From an uncultured Hyphomicrobiales bacterium (lineage in GTDB: Bacteria > Pseudomonadota > Alphaproteobacteria > Rhizobiales > Beijerinckiaceae): a DNA stretch of 64,000 bases. Numbering within the stretch: the first letter of the stretch is position 1; every line of letters starts with the position of its first letter. Under the pieces are notes generated by a model that was not told the origin of the DNA, searched no databases, and saw only the letters and a list, made by a program, of their open reading frames with translations. Of the stretch, positions 10,399 to 20,045 are shown one piece after another. The stretch spans positions 124,001 through 188,000 of the forward strand of contig CAINED010000078.1 in the NCBI GenBank assembly GCA_903847605.1, in the 5' to 3' direction. A program made the position numbers and the translations under genes.

Positions 10399-10609
10399 CA
10401 TTGATCTGGCGCAAGCGTGCGGAGAGTTCTGCGCCATCTAGATTGGTGCGTTGAATTGGCAAATCGCCATCACCGGACGCGCTTTAAATGCGTGCCGGTC
10501 CACGCGAGATGAAACGCATAAGTCAGATCAAATCATGAATTGTTTTGATGTTCTGCGCTGGCTCGGCCTGCGCCCGTAAATTCTGTTCGTTCAGGCCAGG
10601 CAATTCATT

Positions 10610-12220
10610 TCAGGCGAGTTCGAGCGCCTGTGTTTCCCTGATCGTGTGTCCGAACTCATCGAACACTTCTATGTCCATGCGATGCAATCCGGGAGAGCGC
10701 AGATTCAAAGGCGCACACCACAAATGCTCGCAAGGTTCGGGCTTCACCCAGGCGTGGCGGAATACTTTGGAGTCAGCAAAGAGATCGACGACGAACGGAT
10801 CGGCGCGGCGGCTGCGCGCCATTGCCTGCCATTCGCCGCCGGGCAATCTGTAGCGCACCTTCGTCCGCGCGCCGCCATCGAAAACATTGACGACGAGTTC
10901 GCACGGCAAGTCTGCCTTGCCGGCGGGACCGTCGATGACATAGGCGCCGGAAGTGGCGCAGGGCGCGCAACGCGAAAGCACCACGCGCATTCTCTGCTGC
11001 GGTTGGGCGAGCGGCACAAAATGCGTGGCGTATTCCGCTCCATCCACCTGCAGCACATGAAATCCCGGCGGCGCGCCGTCGACGCCCATGGCGACAGGAC
11101 GGCCACGATGATCGTAGGGGCCGCTCCACCACGAGCCCGAAAGCGCCGCGAGAATCTGGTGGTGATGCTCGGCGCGGTCCCCGTTCATGGCAGCTGGCAG
11201 ATAAACATGCTCTGCCGCGTGCATATGTCCGGCAAAGCTGATGGCCCGCCGCCCGGCGAGCAGTCGCAGCAAGGCATCCGCATCATCAGTGTTGTCGCTG
11301 ACGCTTTGCGGATTCCATTCCGTGCGCAAGGGTATGTGCATGCAAAGCACGATCAGCTTTTCCCTCGGCACATGCGCCAGCAGATTGCGTATGAACGACA
11401 GTTGGCGCGCGCCGATCCTTCCGCGATAGCGTCCATCGCCGCCGTGATGGCGAGCGCCGCCGTAACAGACATTGTCGAGTACGATGAACAAGGCTTCGCC
11501 CTGTTCGAAGGCATAGGTTGCTGGTCCGTAAGCCGCACGAAACGGCGCGCGAGCATCGCGATGATTTGCAGCGGACAATTCGAGATCGTGATTGCCGCCG
11601 GCGTTCCACCACGGAATTCCCGTCTGCCCCACGATGGCATTGTAGCGGCGCAGCAATCCGAGTTCGTCGCCGACGAGATCGCCAAGCGCAAGGCCGAACG
11701 CCGCACCCGTTCGCGCCAGCTGCGGAAGCGCGCCGTCGCGGATGAAATCGAGGTGGCGATGATTTTCCGGCTGTGGATCGGCCATCAGAATGGCGTCGAA
11801 GGACTTGGGATCGGCGTCTTTCGTTAAAAAGAAGTCGAAAGAGCGGCCTTCCTCGATATCGATATAATGTCTCGGGAGCATCGTCCCAATGTCGGATTTA
11901 AGGGCGTAGCCGGCGGGCTTTATGACGAAGATATGCCCGCTATCGCCCGGCGACATGCGGTAGTGTCCATCGGCATCCGTCGCGACGACATCGACGCCAT
12001 TGGAAACGAGTACACCTGGGAGGCCTCGTTGCCTTCCGGGCGCAGGCGCGCGGCCGTCATCGGAGATCGTCACACGGCCCGAGACCGTTGGTGTTTGCGC
12101 CTGGGCGATATCAGGCAGGAAGGCTGCGGCAGTCGCCGCCGCGCCAAACCTGAGGACGTCGCGCCGGCTGGCGGGGCGGATACACGGGACAGAAGACTGG
12201 GCGAAGAGCTGGTCTGTCAT
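10610..12220 (-). CDS. Tat-exported calcineurin-like phosphoesterase
   Basis: A 536-residue metallophosphoesterase with a twin-arginine signal (SRRDVLRFGAAATAAAFLP, residues about 18-36). Next comes a small beta-sandwich resembling the N-terminal domain of this subfamily (GLPGVLVSNGVDVVATDADGHY), then the phosphoesterase core and a C-terminal beta domain. Metal ligands are seen in MADPQPE (Gln where many members have His), LGDLVGDEL, GNHD, MHIPL and GHMH. It should act in the periplasm or outside on a phosphodiester or phosphomonoester. It lies 77 bases after the lipase-RTX gene and 259 bases before the second RTX gene, all on one strand, which suggests a shared extracellular function such as phospholipid or organic phosphate use. 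That function is inferred. Confidence 0.88.
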   Translation of the reverse strand: MTDQLFAQSSVPCIRPASRRDVLRFGAAATAAAFLPDIAQAQTPTVSGRVTISDDGRAPAPGRQRGLPGVLVSNGVDVVATDADGHYRMSPGDSGHIFVIKPAGYALKSDIGTMLPRHYIDIEEGRSFDFFLTKDADPKSFDAILMADPQPENHRHLDFIRDGALPQLARTGAAFGLALGDLVGDELGLLRRYNAIVGQTGIPWWNAGGNHDLELSAANHRDARAPFRAAYGPATYAFEQGEALFIVLDNVCYGGARHHGGDGRYRGRIGARQLSFIRNLLAHVPREKLIVLCMHIPLRTEWNPQSVSDNTDDADALLRLLAGRRAISFAGHMHAAEHVYLPAAMNGDRAEHHHQILAALSGSWWSGPYDHRGRPVAMGVDGAPPGFHVLQVDGAEYATHFVPLAQPQQRMRVVLSRCAPCATSGAYVIDGPAGKADLPCELVVNVFDGGARTKVRYRLPGGEWQAMARSRRADPFVVDLFADSKVFRHAWVKPEPCEHLWCAPLNLRSPGLHRMDIEVFDEFGHTIRETQALELA

Positions 12221-12297
12221 CGCGCATGGCTATGCGCTGAGTCGCCGACAGGCTCCTGACGCTTCCTTGACAGTCCGGCGACAGCGTGCCGGCCTTG

Positions 12298-15200
12298 TCA
12301 GGCCGCGATGGTGAATTCCGCCCCGGTGAGGCCGGGCATGCCTGTCAGCGTTGCGATCTGCACACGCGCGGCCGCGCCATCGCCATCGATGTCGAAATAG
12401 AGCGCGCCGTTCGTCGTGTTGTAGATGAAGCGGTCGTCGCTATCGCCCGCAACGCCTGTCATATTCGATGCGAACTGGTCCGCAGCAAGCGCGCCCGCGA
12501 CAAGCCCGCCGCCGAAGAGCGAAGCCGAAACTTCGATCCTGTCGCCCGCTGCAAAGTCGCGGATCGAGTCGCGATCTGCGGCGAGGTTTTGCAGCACGAA
12601 TATGTCGTCGCCCGCATTGCCGAAGAGCGTATCGATGCCCGCGCCGCCCATGAGCCTGTCGTTGCCGGCGTTGCCGGTGAGTGTATCCGCCCCGGCATGG
12701 CCCATCAGCGTGTCATGGCCCGCATTGCCGAAGAGCGCATTGGCGAAATCATTGCCTTGCAGAGTGAGGCTTGCAGAAGAATTCGCGTAGAGACGCTCGA
12801 CATAGACGTTCGCGCCGAGCGTGTAGTCGACGCTGGCATAGGCCATATCCAGCGAGCCTTCGGCGCTAGCCTCGTGTATGGCGTCGCCGGCATGATCGAT
12901 ATAATATTTATCGTTGCCGCCGCCGCCGGTCATGTCGTCCGCGCCGCCGCGTCCCTCGAGAATATCGGCGCCATCGTGGCCGAAAAGCGTGTCGGCGCCC
13001 GCATTGCCCTGAATGTTGTTGGCGAGTTCGTTGCCGTTCAGCGTCAAACCTGTCGCGCCGGCATTGGCGTAAAGAAACTCGACACTTTGACCCACACCTA
13101 GCGTGTAGCTGACGCTAGCGTAGACGCGGTCCGTGCCCTGATTGGCTGCTTCGACGACCGTGTCAGAAAAATGATCAATATAGAATCTATCGTGACCGGT
13201 CCCGCCGGTCATCGCGTCTACGCCGCTACGGCCATTCAAGGTATCGTTGCCAGCGCCACCGTCCAGCGTGTCAGCGCCGCCTCTGCCATCCAGAAAATCG
13301 TCCCCGCCGTCGCCGTAGAGAGTGTCTGCACCATTCGAGCCGTATACCGTGTCGTTACCGGCGAGTGCATGGAGCGTTTGACCGGTATCAGATGGCCTCA
13401 ATGTCACCACGTCGCTAAATGTGCTGAAGGCATGTGTCAAAGTCCAAGGAGATATTCCATCGGAAAACACTTCTATGACCGCTTCATATCCTCCGGTCGA
13501 TGAGCGATTGCCGGAATCATCGTACTGATTGAGAGCCCAAGGCCCTTGTTGACCTTGGGGTCTCAATAGTCGTTCCAATTGAAAATGCTGATTGACGCCA
13601 AAGCCCCCATTCGGGGCTTGCCACATTTCAACGAGCATCTCATCGATGAGAGTGTGGCCGCTGTTCAACACGACAATTGCTTCGTCTGCAGTTTGGGGTG
13701 TATTCGGATTACCAAATTCAAGACCTTCACCGTCGTGAAAGGCCCAAGAATAGTTTGAATTTGCCGCAAAATTGATGCCACCAACGGAATCCGGATGATA
13801 GCTGCTGAAAGGGAAAAGATCGCGAGCGGGATCGAGGGCAATAATTGTGTTGACCTGGCCGAGGTTGGCGGCGGTCTCGGCAGCAACATAACTTCCGAAG
13901 CTATGGCCAATCAGATTGATGTTTCCCGGCAAGAGTCCAAGATGGTCCAAGGTCGTCGAAAGCCAATCGGCCACGTGCGGAATTCGATTTTGCACATTTT
14001 CCGGCAATCCGGTGGCACCCCAATCCACCATCAGAATTTGATCGCCTGGCCTCTGGTCCGTATGGATCGCAGCTGCAAGGTCCTCAAATTCCGTCGAATC
14101 ACTCAAAAGACCGTGGATAATGACCCACGTTTTTCGGGCTGGATCGGGATCGACAGGAGCACCGCCATACCGAGTGATTGATACTTCGGTTCCATAGTTC
14201 GCTGTGCCTGATATCGTATCATTCACAGAATAGATACGACCTTGGATATCGCTTAGCGGAGAACCGATTCCATTAAACTCTTGACGTATGTCTGTGGCGA
14301 CTACGAATGTGCCGGCTCCCAAACTTGCAATATTTGAATTCTGCTGCAGTTGCTGAGAGTTGTGAAAAAGGAAATCATCTCCCGCAGCATTGCCATTAAG
14401 ATCAAAAACTCTTCCGCGCATGACGTAGCCCGTCACGTCCTGGGATTCCCATGCGATCAGAAAATGCGTCGCATCTATGCCTACAACTTCGGGAAAAAGG
14501 CCAAGTTCTGTTGTGTTAACAACAAAATCCTGACCCGCTGGCGTTCCATCCGCATTCATGATGCGAGCACGCACCAAGTGGCTTGCCCCACCCAGTCCAA
14601 GCACCTCGGTTGAAGTCCATGTGACTACGAATGTGCCATTTGAGAGTGCCAATGTATCGACCGAAAACTGGTCGTTCTCCGTCGTGCTATTGATGACAAA
14701 GTCACCTCCATCGGGAGTTCCATCGGCGTCAAAGATTCTTCCACGAATGTCGAACGTGCCTGTCGTCGCTTCAAAAGATTGCCAGGTGACCAAAAAGCGT
14801 CCATCCGCAAGCATCGTGGCACTGGAACCGCTCTGATCGTCTCCATTGGTTTCATTAACGATGAAATCGGCACCACTAGGGACTCCATTTCCATCGAATA
14901 TTCGCCCGATAATATCCCAAGGCCCGGCGTCCGATGTCGCCGCGCCGGTCCATGTAACGACGAATGAACCGTCCTCCAGGGCAGCGATTGCGGGTGCCAC
15001 CTGATCGCCTGCAATATCGGAATTGATGAGGAAATCGTTCCCGGCTGGACTACCATTGGAATTGAATATTCGTCCACGCACATTCTGATTACCGGCTTCC
15101 CCGGAGACCCACGCGACAACGAACCGACCATCGGAGAGGGCCGAAACGGTTGATGTGTATTGATCGTTTGCCGTTGTGCTGTTGATGACAAAATCATTGC

Positions 15201-15387
15201 CTTCAGGCGCGCCGTCGGCGCCGAATATTCGTCCACGAATGTCTAAGGTACTGGTTGCCGCTTCGACAGAATGCCAAGTGACTATGAAGCGCCCGTCACT
15301 CAGCGCGGTCACCGAGGCGCCTGACTGACTGGAATCCGTGGTCGAATTGATACCGAAGGACTCCTGCAAGGCGGCTAATACTGGCAT
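12298..15387 (-). CDS. Large RTX protein with an embedded lipase-like domain
   Basis: A 1029-residue mosaic. Residues about 20-395 hold six or seven repeats of roughly 50 residues, each with DGRFVVTW, IRGRIF and DFVINSTT-like elements, probably a beta-propeller or stacked beta structure. Residues about 418-610 form an alpha/beta hydrolase of the pancreatic-lipase type: KTWVIIHGLLSD, nucleophile Ser496 in GHSFG, acid Asp519 in ALDPAR, and a candidate His578 in NSGHTL. Residues about 680-940 carry RTX calcium repeats, and the last 90 residues match the C-terminus of the RTX protein at 8923-10350. There is no N-terminal signal peptide, so type I secretion is expected. GGGGAGAAG precedes the ATG. 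The middle of the gene is visibly richer in A and T than its neighbours, suggesting transfer. Lipase activity is inferred from motifs. Confidence 0.9.
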   Translation of the reverse strand: MPVLAALQESFGINSTTDSSQSGASVTALSDGRFIVTWHSVEAATSTLDIRGRIFGADGAPEGNDFVINSTTANDQYTSTVSALSDGRFVVAWVSGEAGNQNVRGRIFNSNGSPAGNDFLINSDIAGDQVAPAIAALEDGSFVVTWTGAATSDAGPWDIIGRIFDGNGVPSGADFIVNETNGDDQSGSSATMLADGRFLVTWQSFEATTGTFDIRGRIFDADGTPDGGDFVINSTTENDQFSVDTLALSNGTFVVTWTSTEVLGLGGASHLVRARIMNADGTPAGQDFVVNTTELGLFPEVVGIDATHFLIAWESQDVTGYVMRGRVFDLNGNAAGDDFLFHNSQQLQQNSNIASLGAGTFVVATDIRQEFNGIGSPLSDIQGRIYSVNDTISGTANYGTEVSITRYGGAPVDPDPARKTWVIIHGLLSDSTEFEDLAAAIHTDQRPGDQILMVDWGATGLPENVQNRIPHVADWLSTTLDHLGLLPGNINLIGHSFGSYVAAETAANLGQVNTIIALDPARDLFPFSSYHPDSVGGINFAANSNYSWAFHDGEGLEFGNPNTPQTADEAIVVLNSGHTLIDEMLVEMWQAPNGGFGVNQHFQLERLLRPQGQQGPWALNQYDDSGNRSSTGGYEAVIEVFSDGISPWTLTHAFSTFSDVVTLRPSDTGQTLHALAGNDTVYGSNGADTLYGDGGDDFLDGRGGADTLDGGAGNDTLNGRSGVDAMTGGTGHDRFYIDHFSDTVVEAANQGTDRVYASVSYTLGVGQSVEFLYANAGATGLTLNGNELANNIQGNAGADTLFGHDGADILEGRGGADDMTGGGGNDKYYIDHAGDAIHEASAEGSLDMAYASVDYTLGANVYVERLYANSSASLTLQGNDFANALFGNAGHDTLMGHAGADTLTGNAGNDRLMGGAGIDTLFGNAGDDIFVLQNLAADRDSIRDFAAGDRIEVSASLFGGGLVAGALAADQFASNMTGVAGDSDDRFIYNTTNGALYFDIDGDGAAARVQIATLTGMPGLTGAEFTIAA

Positions 15388-15761
15388 CTTCTCCCCATAG
15401 GCCGTTAGACTTCAAGCATCGCCGCAAGGCGCGAGCGATTATCGTCAGTTTGCGATCCTAGTCCTCTGCAGGTCGGGCTGGATAGCCCAACGGGGTCATC
15501 GCAAAGCAATTAAGATACTTATATCAAAGGTTTACGCAAGATCCCCGGGCCGTATTTCGAATTTTATCCATGCGATTGCGGTGGCATGTACGACGTCTTC
15601 ATCGCTATGTGCTGCCAGTTCAGATACTTGCGTATCCTTCGGTAAATGTTGGAATCGAGTGTTCCTCCGTCACGCCCCGTGGCTTGACCTTGCCCCCGGC
15701 ACGGCGGAAAAGGGCCGGAAATCACGGCTCCCTCGCCAGAAACCTTGCCAAGACCTCGCCG
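15388..15761. other. Gene-free gap between the lipase-RTX gene and trpG
   Basis: This 374-base region must hold the divergent promoters of the lipase-RTX gene and of trpG. An open frame continuous with trpG extends up to 15570, but it has no family similarity to TrpG N-termini and is not credited. No tryptophan-rich leader peptide and no convincing attenuator hairpin were found; one short frame contains a single Trp. Confidence 0.6.
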
Positions 15762-16394
15762 ATGTCAGCCCAAAAACCGCGCGTCACGCTGATCGACAAT
15801 TACGACAGCTTTACCTGGAACCTCGTCCATTATCTCGGCGAGCTCGGGGCGGAGATGACGGTCTGGCGCAACGACAGGATTTCCGCCGAGGCGGTGCTGG
15901 CGGGCGGGCCCGACGCCATCGTGCTGTCGCCCGGCCCCTGCACGCCCAACGAGGCGGGCATCTGCCTTGACCTCATCGCCAAGGCGGACGGAAAAGTGCC
16001 CCTGCTCGGCGTCTGCCTCGGCCACCAGTCGATCGGGCAGGCCTATGGCGGCGAGGTCATCCGCGCGCCGCTGCCGATCCACGGCAAGCTGTCGCTGGTG
16101 CGGCATACGTCGAAGGGTCTTTTCAGGGGCATCAACGGGCCGTTCCACGCGACGCGCTATCATTCGCTCGTCGTAAAGCGCGAGACGATGCCGGACGCGC
16201 TGGAGATCACCGCCGAGACCGAGGACGGGCTCGTGATGGCGCTTCAGCACAGGAGCGCGCCTGTCCATGGCGTGCAATTCCATCCGGAAAGCATATTGAG
16301 CGAGCACGGCCACAGGATGTTGCGCAATTTCCTCGATATGGCGCAAGAATGGAACGACAGGACCGGCCGGACGCGCCTTTCGCCCGCCGCCTGA
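15762..16394 (+). CDS. trpG: Anthranilate synthase component II (glutamine amidotransferase)
   Basis: Supplies ammonia from glutamine to TrpE. The 210-residue class I amidotransferase begins [20 protein letters not shown], the family start. It has the nucleophile Cys in [11 protein letters not shown], the oxyanion residues in [12 protein letters not shown] and the catalytic His-Glu in [13 protein letters not shown]. The start at 15762 is chosen because the frame's upstream 64 codons are unlike any TrpG. trpD follows after 23 bases. The gene is separated from trpE by the RTX block, so TrpE and TrpG are no longer produced from one transcript here. Confidence 0.96.
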   Translation: MSAQKPRVTLIDNYDSFTWNLVHYLGELGAEMTVWRNDRISAEAVLAGGPDAIVLSPGPCTPNEAGICLDLIAKADGKVPLLGVCLGHQSIGQAYGGEVIRAPLPIHGKLSLVRHTSKGLFRGINGPFHATRYHSLVVKRETMPDALEITAETEDGLVMALQHRSAPVHGVQFHPESILSEHGHRMLRNFLDMAQEWNDRTGRTRLSPAA

Positions 16395-16417
16395 CAAACG
16401 GAATTTCGGAGAGGTTT

Positions 16418-17434
16418 ATGGAGTCCTTCAAGCCCGTCATCGCCAAGGTCGCCGCCGGCGCGAGCCTGTCGCGCGCGGAAGCCGAGGCCGCCTTCGAGGC
16501 CCTGCTCTCGGGCGAGGTGACGCCGGCCCAGATGGGCGGCTTCCTGATGGCCCTGCGCGTGCGTGGCGAGACGGTAGAGGAGATCACCGGCGCTGCCAGC
16601 GCCATGCGCGCCAAGATGCTGCGCGTCGAGGCCCCTGCAGGCACGATCGACATCGTCGGCACGGGCGGGGACGGTTCGGGCTCGTGGAATGTCTCGACCC
16701 TCGCCGCCATCATCACGGCCGCCGCGGGCGTACCGGTCGCCAAGCATGGCAATCGCGCTGCGTCCTCGAAGTCCGGCGCGAGCGATGTGCTGACGGCGCT
16801 CGGCGTCGCCATTGGATTGCAGCCGCCGGCCATCGAGGCCTGCCTGCGCGAAGCCAATATCGGTTTCATGATGGCGCCGACCCATCATGCCGCAACACGC
16901 CATGTTGCGCCGGTCCGCATCGAATTCGGAACGCGCACGATCTTCAATATCCTGGGACCGCTTTCCAATCCGGCTTCCGTGAAGCGCCAGATTGCCGGCG
17001 TTTTCTCGCGCGAATGGTGCGTGCCGATGGCCGAAGTGCTGCGCAATCTCGGTTCGGAAAAAGTCTGGGTGGTGCACGGCTCCGACGGGCTCGACGAAAT
17101 CACGACAACGGGCCCGACCCATGTCGCCCAACTCGACAAGGGCAAGGTCGAGACATTCGAGATCACGCCTGAGGACGCCGGCCTCAAGCGCGCGAGCGCA
17201 GCCGATTTGCGCGGCGGCGATCCCGCCCATAATGCGCAGGCGCTACGCGACGTGCTCGACGGCGCGCCGACGGCCTATCGCGATATCGCCCTTCTCAACG
17301 CTGCCGGCGCACTCGTCGTCGCGGGCAAAGCCGCCAATCTCAAGGAGGGCGTGGCGCTGGGCGCAGCCGCCATCGACGGCGGCAAGGCCAAGGCGACGCT
17401 GGCGAAATTGATCGAAGTCAGCAATCGTAAATAG
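16418..17434 (+). CDS. trpD: Anthranilate phosphoribosyltransferase
   Basis: Joins anthranilate and PRPP to give phosphoribosyl-anthranilate, step two of tryptophan synthesis. The 338-residue product has the glycine-rich PRPP loop [14 protein letters not shown], the [21 protein letters not shown] motif and [20 protein letters not shown] site (16408-16414) lies three bases before the chosen ATG; an upstream ATG at 16349 would overlap trpG and lacks support. It sits between trpG and trpC in the usual order. Confidence 0.97.
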   Translation: MESFKPVIAKVAAGASLSRAEAEAAFEALLSGEVTPAQMGGFLMALRVRGETVEEITGAASAMRAKMLRVEAPAGTIDIVGTGGDGSGSWNVSTLAAIITAAAGVPVAKHGNRAASSKSGASDVLTALGVAIGLQPPAIEACLREANIGFMMAPTHHAATRHVAPVRIEFGTRTIFNILGPLSNPASVKRQIAGVFSREWCVPMAEVLRNLGSEKVWVVHGSDGLDEITTTGPTHVAQLDKGKVETFEITPEDAGLKRASAADLRGGDPAHNAQALRDVLDGAPTAYRDIALLNAAGALVVAGKAANLKEGVALGAAAIDGGKAKATLAKLIEVSNRK

Positions 17435-17475
17435 GATTGCTGGGACAAATGCGCGACAACCCAGATTGGTGAGGC

Positions 17476-18306
17476 ATGCCCGATATTCTGCACAAGATCG
17501 AAACCTACAAGCGTCGCGAAATTTCCGAAGCGAAAGTGCGTATGCCCTTGCATGCGCTGGAACGGCAGATCCGCGATCAAACGCCGCCGCGCGGTTTCGC
17601 TCATGCGATCGCCGACAAGATCGACGGCGGCGACTTCGCGCTGATCGCCGAAGTGAAGAAAGCCAGTCCGTCGAAGGGTTTAATACGCGCGGATTTCGAT
17701 CCGCCTGCTCTCGCGCTCGACTACGAGAAGGGCGGCGCGTGCTGCCTTTCGGTTCTCACCGATGAGCCCTCGTTTCAGGGCCAGCCCGAATATCTGACAC
17801 AGGCGCGCGCCGCGACGCATCTGCCGGCCCTGCGCAAGGATTTCATGTACGATCCCTACCAGGTCTATGAAGCGAGGGCCTGGGGCGCAGATTGCATTTT
17901 GATCATCATGGCTGGCGTCGACGACGACACAGCCCGCGAACTCAACAAGGCCGCGCACGATCTCAAGATGGATGTGCTCGTCGAGGTTCACAACGAGGAA
18001 GAGTTGAAGCGCGGGTTGCGGCTCGAAGCGAAGCTGCTTGGCGTCAACAATCGCGACCTGCACACGTTCAATACGACGCTTGAAGTCAGCGAAAGACTTG
18101 CGCCGCTGGTTCCGAAGGATCGCATCATCGTCGGCGAGAGCGGCATCGGCGGGCACGAAGACTGCGTGCGCCTTGCGCGCAGCGGCATCTACACCTTCCT
18201 CGTGGGCGAAAGCCTGATGCGCCAGAAGGATGTGCGCGCGGCAACGCACGACCTTCTGCACGGACACCCCGTGGAGAAGCGCAAACCGCAGAAAGCGCGC
18301 GCATGA
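17476..18306 (+). CDS. trpC: Indole-3-glycerol-phosphate synthase
   Basis: Closes the indole ring from carboxyphenylamino-deoxyribulose phosphate, step four of the tryptophan pathway. This is a monofunctional 276-residue TIM barrel without fused TrpF. It shows [13 protein letters not shown] with the catalytic Lys, [23 protein letters not shown], the NNRDLHTF loop and VGESGI. The gene overlaps moaC by four bases (ATGA), so tryptophan and molybdopterin genes share a transcript, an arrangement common in alphaproteobacteria. Confidence 0.97.
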   Translation: MPDILHKIETYKRREISEAKVRMPLHALERQIRDQTPPRGFAHAIADKIDGGDFALIAEVKKASPSKGLIRADFDPPALALDYEKGGACCLSVLTDEPSFQGQPEYLTQARAATHLPALRKDFMYDPYQVYEARAWGADCILIIMAGVDDDTARELNKAAHDLKMDVLVEVHNEEELKRGLRLEAKLLGVNNRDLHTFNTTLEVSERLAPLVPKDRIIVGESGIGGHEDCVRLARSGIYTFLVGESLMRQKDVRAATHDLLHGHPVEKRKPQKARA

Positions 18307-18794
18307 ATGCGGGCGGGCCAAAGCTGACGCATATTTCCGCGTCCGGCGAAGCGCATATGGTCGATGTCGGCGACAAGGACGTCACCGCGCGCGTTGCTGT
18401 GGCTGAAGGTTACGTCGTGATGAAGCCGGAAACGCTAGACCTCATCATCGCCGGCGATGCGAAGAAGGGCGACGTCTTGGGTACAGCGCGCATCGCGGGC
18501 ATCATGGCCGCCAAGCGCACGCATGAATTGATCCCGCTGTGTCACCCGCTCGCGCTCAATCAGGTCGTCGTCGATCTCGAAACGGACAAGGCGCTGCCGG
18601 GCGTGCGCGTGCGCGCAACGGCGAAAGTTTCAGGCAAGACCGGCGTCGAAATGGAGGCGCTGACCGCAGTCAGCGTCGCCTGCCTCACGATCTACGACAT
18701 GGTGAAGGCGGCCGACCGCTTCATGCGCATCGAGGGCATCGGCATGGTCGAGAAGAGCGGCGGGAAATCCGGCGACTGGAAGCGGGAAGACTGA
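18303..18794 (+). CDS. moaC: Cyclic pyranopterin monophosphate synthase
   Basis: Converts the MoaA product into cyclic pyranopterin monophosphate, the first stable intermediate of molybdenum cofactor synthesis. The 163-residue protein has the conserved [15 protein letters not shown] and [16 protein letters not shown] motifs, which carry the active-site Lys, His and Asp. It overlaps trpC by four bases and moeA by one (TGATG), so translation is coupled across trpC-moaC-moeA. Confidence 0.97.
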   Translation: MNAGGPKLTHISASGEAHMVDVGDKDVTARVAVAEGYVVMKPETLDLIIAGDAKKGDVLGTARIAGIMAAKRTHELIPLCHPLALNQVVVDLETDKALPGVRVRATAKVSGKTGVEMEALTAVSVACLTIYDMVKAADRFMRIEGIGMVEKSGGKSGDWKRED

Positions 18795-20017
18795 TGGCCC
18801 CCTCCCCCATGCTGCCTGTCGCCGACGCCTTGCGGCGCGTGCTCGACAGCGCGGAGAAGCCGCTGCCATCAGAATATGCGCAGCTCTCCGAAGCGCTGGG
18901 ACGCACGCTCGCGGACGATCTCAAGGCGACGCGCATGCAGCCGCCCTGCCCCATCTCGGCGATGGATGGTTATGCCGTACGGCGCGCAGACATCGAAAAT
19001 GTGCCGGTTGTTCTGAAACTCGTCGGGCAAAGCGCGGCGGGTCACGGCTTTCGCGATACGATGAAGCCCGGCGAGACCGTGCGGATCTTTACCGGCGCGC
19101 CGCTGCCTGAAGGCTCGGATACGATCGTCATTCAGGAAGACACTGACGCCGACGGCGAGCGCATCACGATGAAAGAGAGCGAGCCGCGCGGGCGTCATGT
19201 GCGCGTTGCGGGCCTTGATTTCAAATCGGGCGATGTTCTGTTGCCGCGCGGGCGCAGGCTCGGCCCGAACGAACTTGCGCTGGCTGCCGCGATGAACCAT
19301 CCGCAGGTTCCCGTGGTGCGCCAGCCGCGCGTCGCCATCCTCGCGACGGGCGACGAACTAGTGCCGCCCGGCGTCGAACCGGGACCGGACCAGATCGTCG
19401 CGTCAAATAATTTCGCGGTCGCGGCGCATGTGACGCGCGCGGGCGGAATTCCCCTCGATCTCGGCATCGCCGGCGACAATTATCCCGCAATCGAAGGCGC
19501 GATCCGGCGCGCGCGGGAATTGGGCGCGGACATCCTCGTCACGCTCGGCGGCGCATCGGTTGGAGATCACGATCTCGTGCAGGCGGCCTTGAAGAACGAA
19601 GGCATGGATCTCGGCTTCTGGCGCATCGCCATGCGGCCGGGAAAACCGCTGATGCACGGACGCATCGGCGACATGCGTGTGCTGGGACTGCCGGGCAATC
19701 CCGTATCGGCCATCGTCTGCTCGATCCTGTTTCTCGTACCGCTCATTCGCAAGCTGAACGGCGATCCCGAAGCGGGTGGCGATCCTTCAATCCCGGCAGT
19801 GCTAGGCGCGGACCTGGGCAAGAACGATACGCGGCAGGACTATATGCGCGCGCGTGTCACCGGCCTGTCCCAAGGCATTCCCGTCGCGACGGCTTTCAGC
19901 AAGCAGGATTCGTCTATGCTTGGCGTGCTTGCGGAAGCGCAGGGCTTGATAATTCGTGCACCCTTTGCGGGGCCTGCGAAGAAGGGCGATGTGTGCAAAG
20001 TGATATTGTTGGGGTAG
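18794..20017 (+). CDS. moeA: Molybdopterin molybdotransferase
   Basis: Inserts molybdate into adenylylated molybdopterin. The 407-residue product starts [17 protein letters not shown] within the TGATG junction with moaC; an upstream extension of the frame overlaps moaC and is rejected. Family motifs include the MDGYAVR loop, the PEGSDTIVIQED segment and the MogA-like domain with VTLGGASVGDHDLV and LGLPGNPVSA. It converges with the small minus-strand gene that follows, 28 bases away. No terminator with a clear U-run was seen in that short gap. Confidence 0.96.
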   Translation: MAPSPMLPVADALRRVLDSAEKPLPSEYAQLSEALGRTLADDLKATRMQPPCPISAMDGYAVRRADIENVPVVLKLVGQSAAGHGFRDTMKPGETVRIFTGAPLPEGSDTIVIQEDTDADGERITMKESEPRGRHVRVAGLDFKSGDVLLPRGRRLGPNELALAAAMNHPQVPVVRQPRVAILATGDELVPPGVEPGPDQIVASNNFAVAAHVTRAGGIPLDLGIAGDNYPAIEGAIRRARELGADILVTLGGASVGDHDLVQAALKNEGMDLGFWRIAMRPGKPLMHGRIGDMRVLGLPGNPVSAIVCSILFLVPLIRKLNGDPEAGGDPSIPAVLGADLGKNDTRQDYMRARVTGLSQGIPVATAFSKQDSSMLGVLAEAQGLIIRAPFAGPAKKGDVCKVILLG

Positions 20018-20045
20018 TTTGAAACTGCTGCGTTTTGACCGGAAT

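Noticed and set aside
8923..15387. Internal DNA repetition in the RTX genes as a repeat or CRISPR element
   Set aside because: The periodicity is the coding of GGxGxDxU nonapeptides and their longer blocks, not a separate DNA element.
15570..15761. 64-codon in-frame extension ahead of trpG
   Set aside because: TrpG proteins begin at the TLIDNYDSF strand; the extension is Arg-rich, has no similarity, and contains only one Trp, so it is not a leader peptide either.
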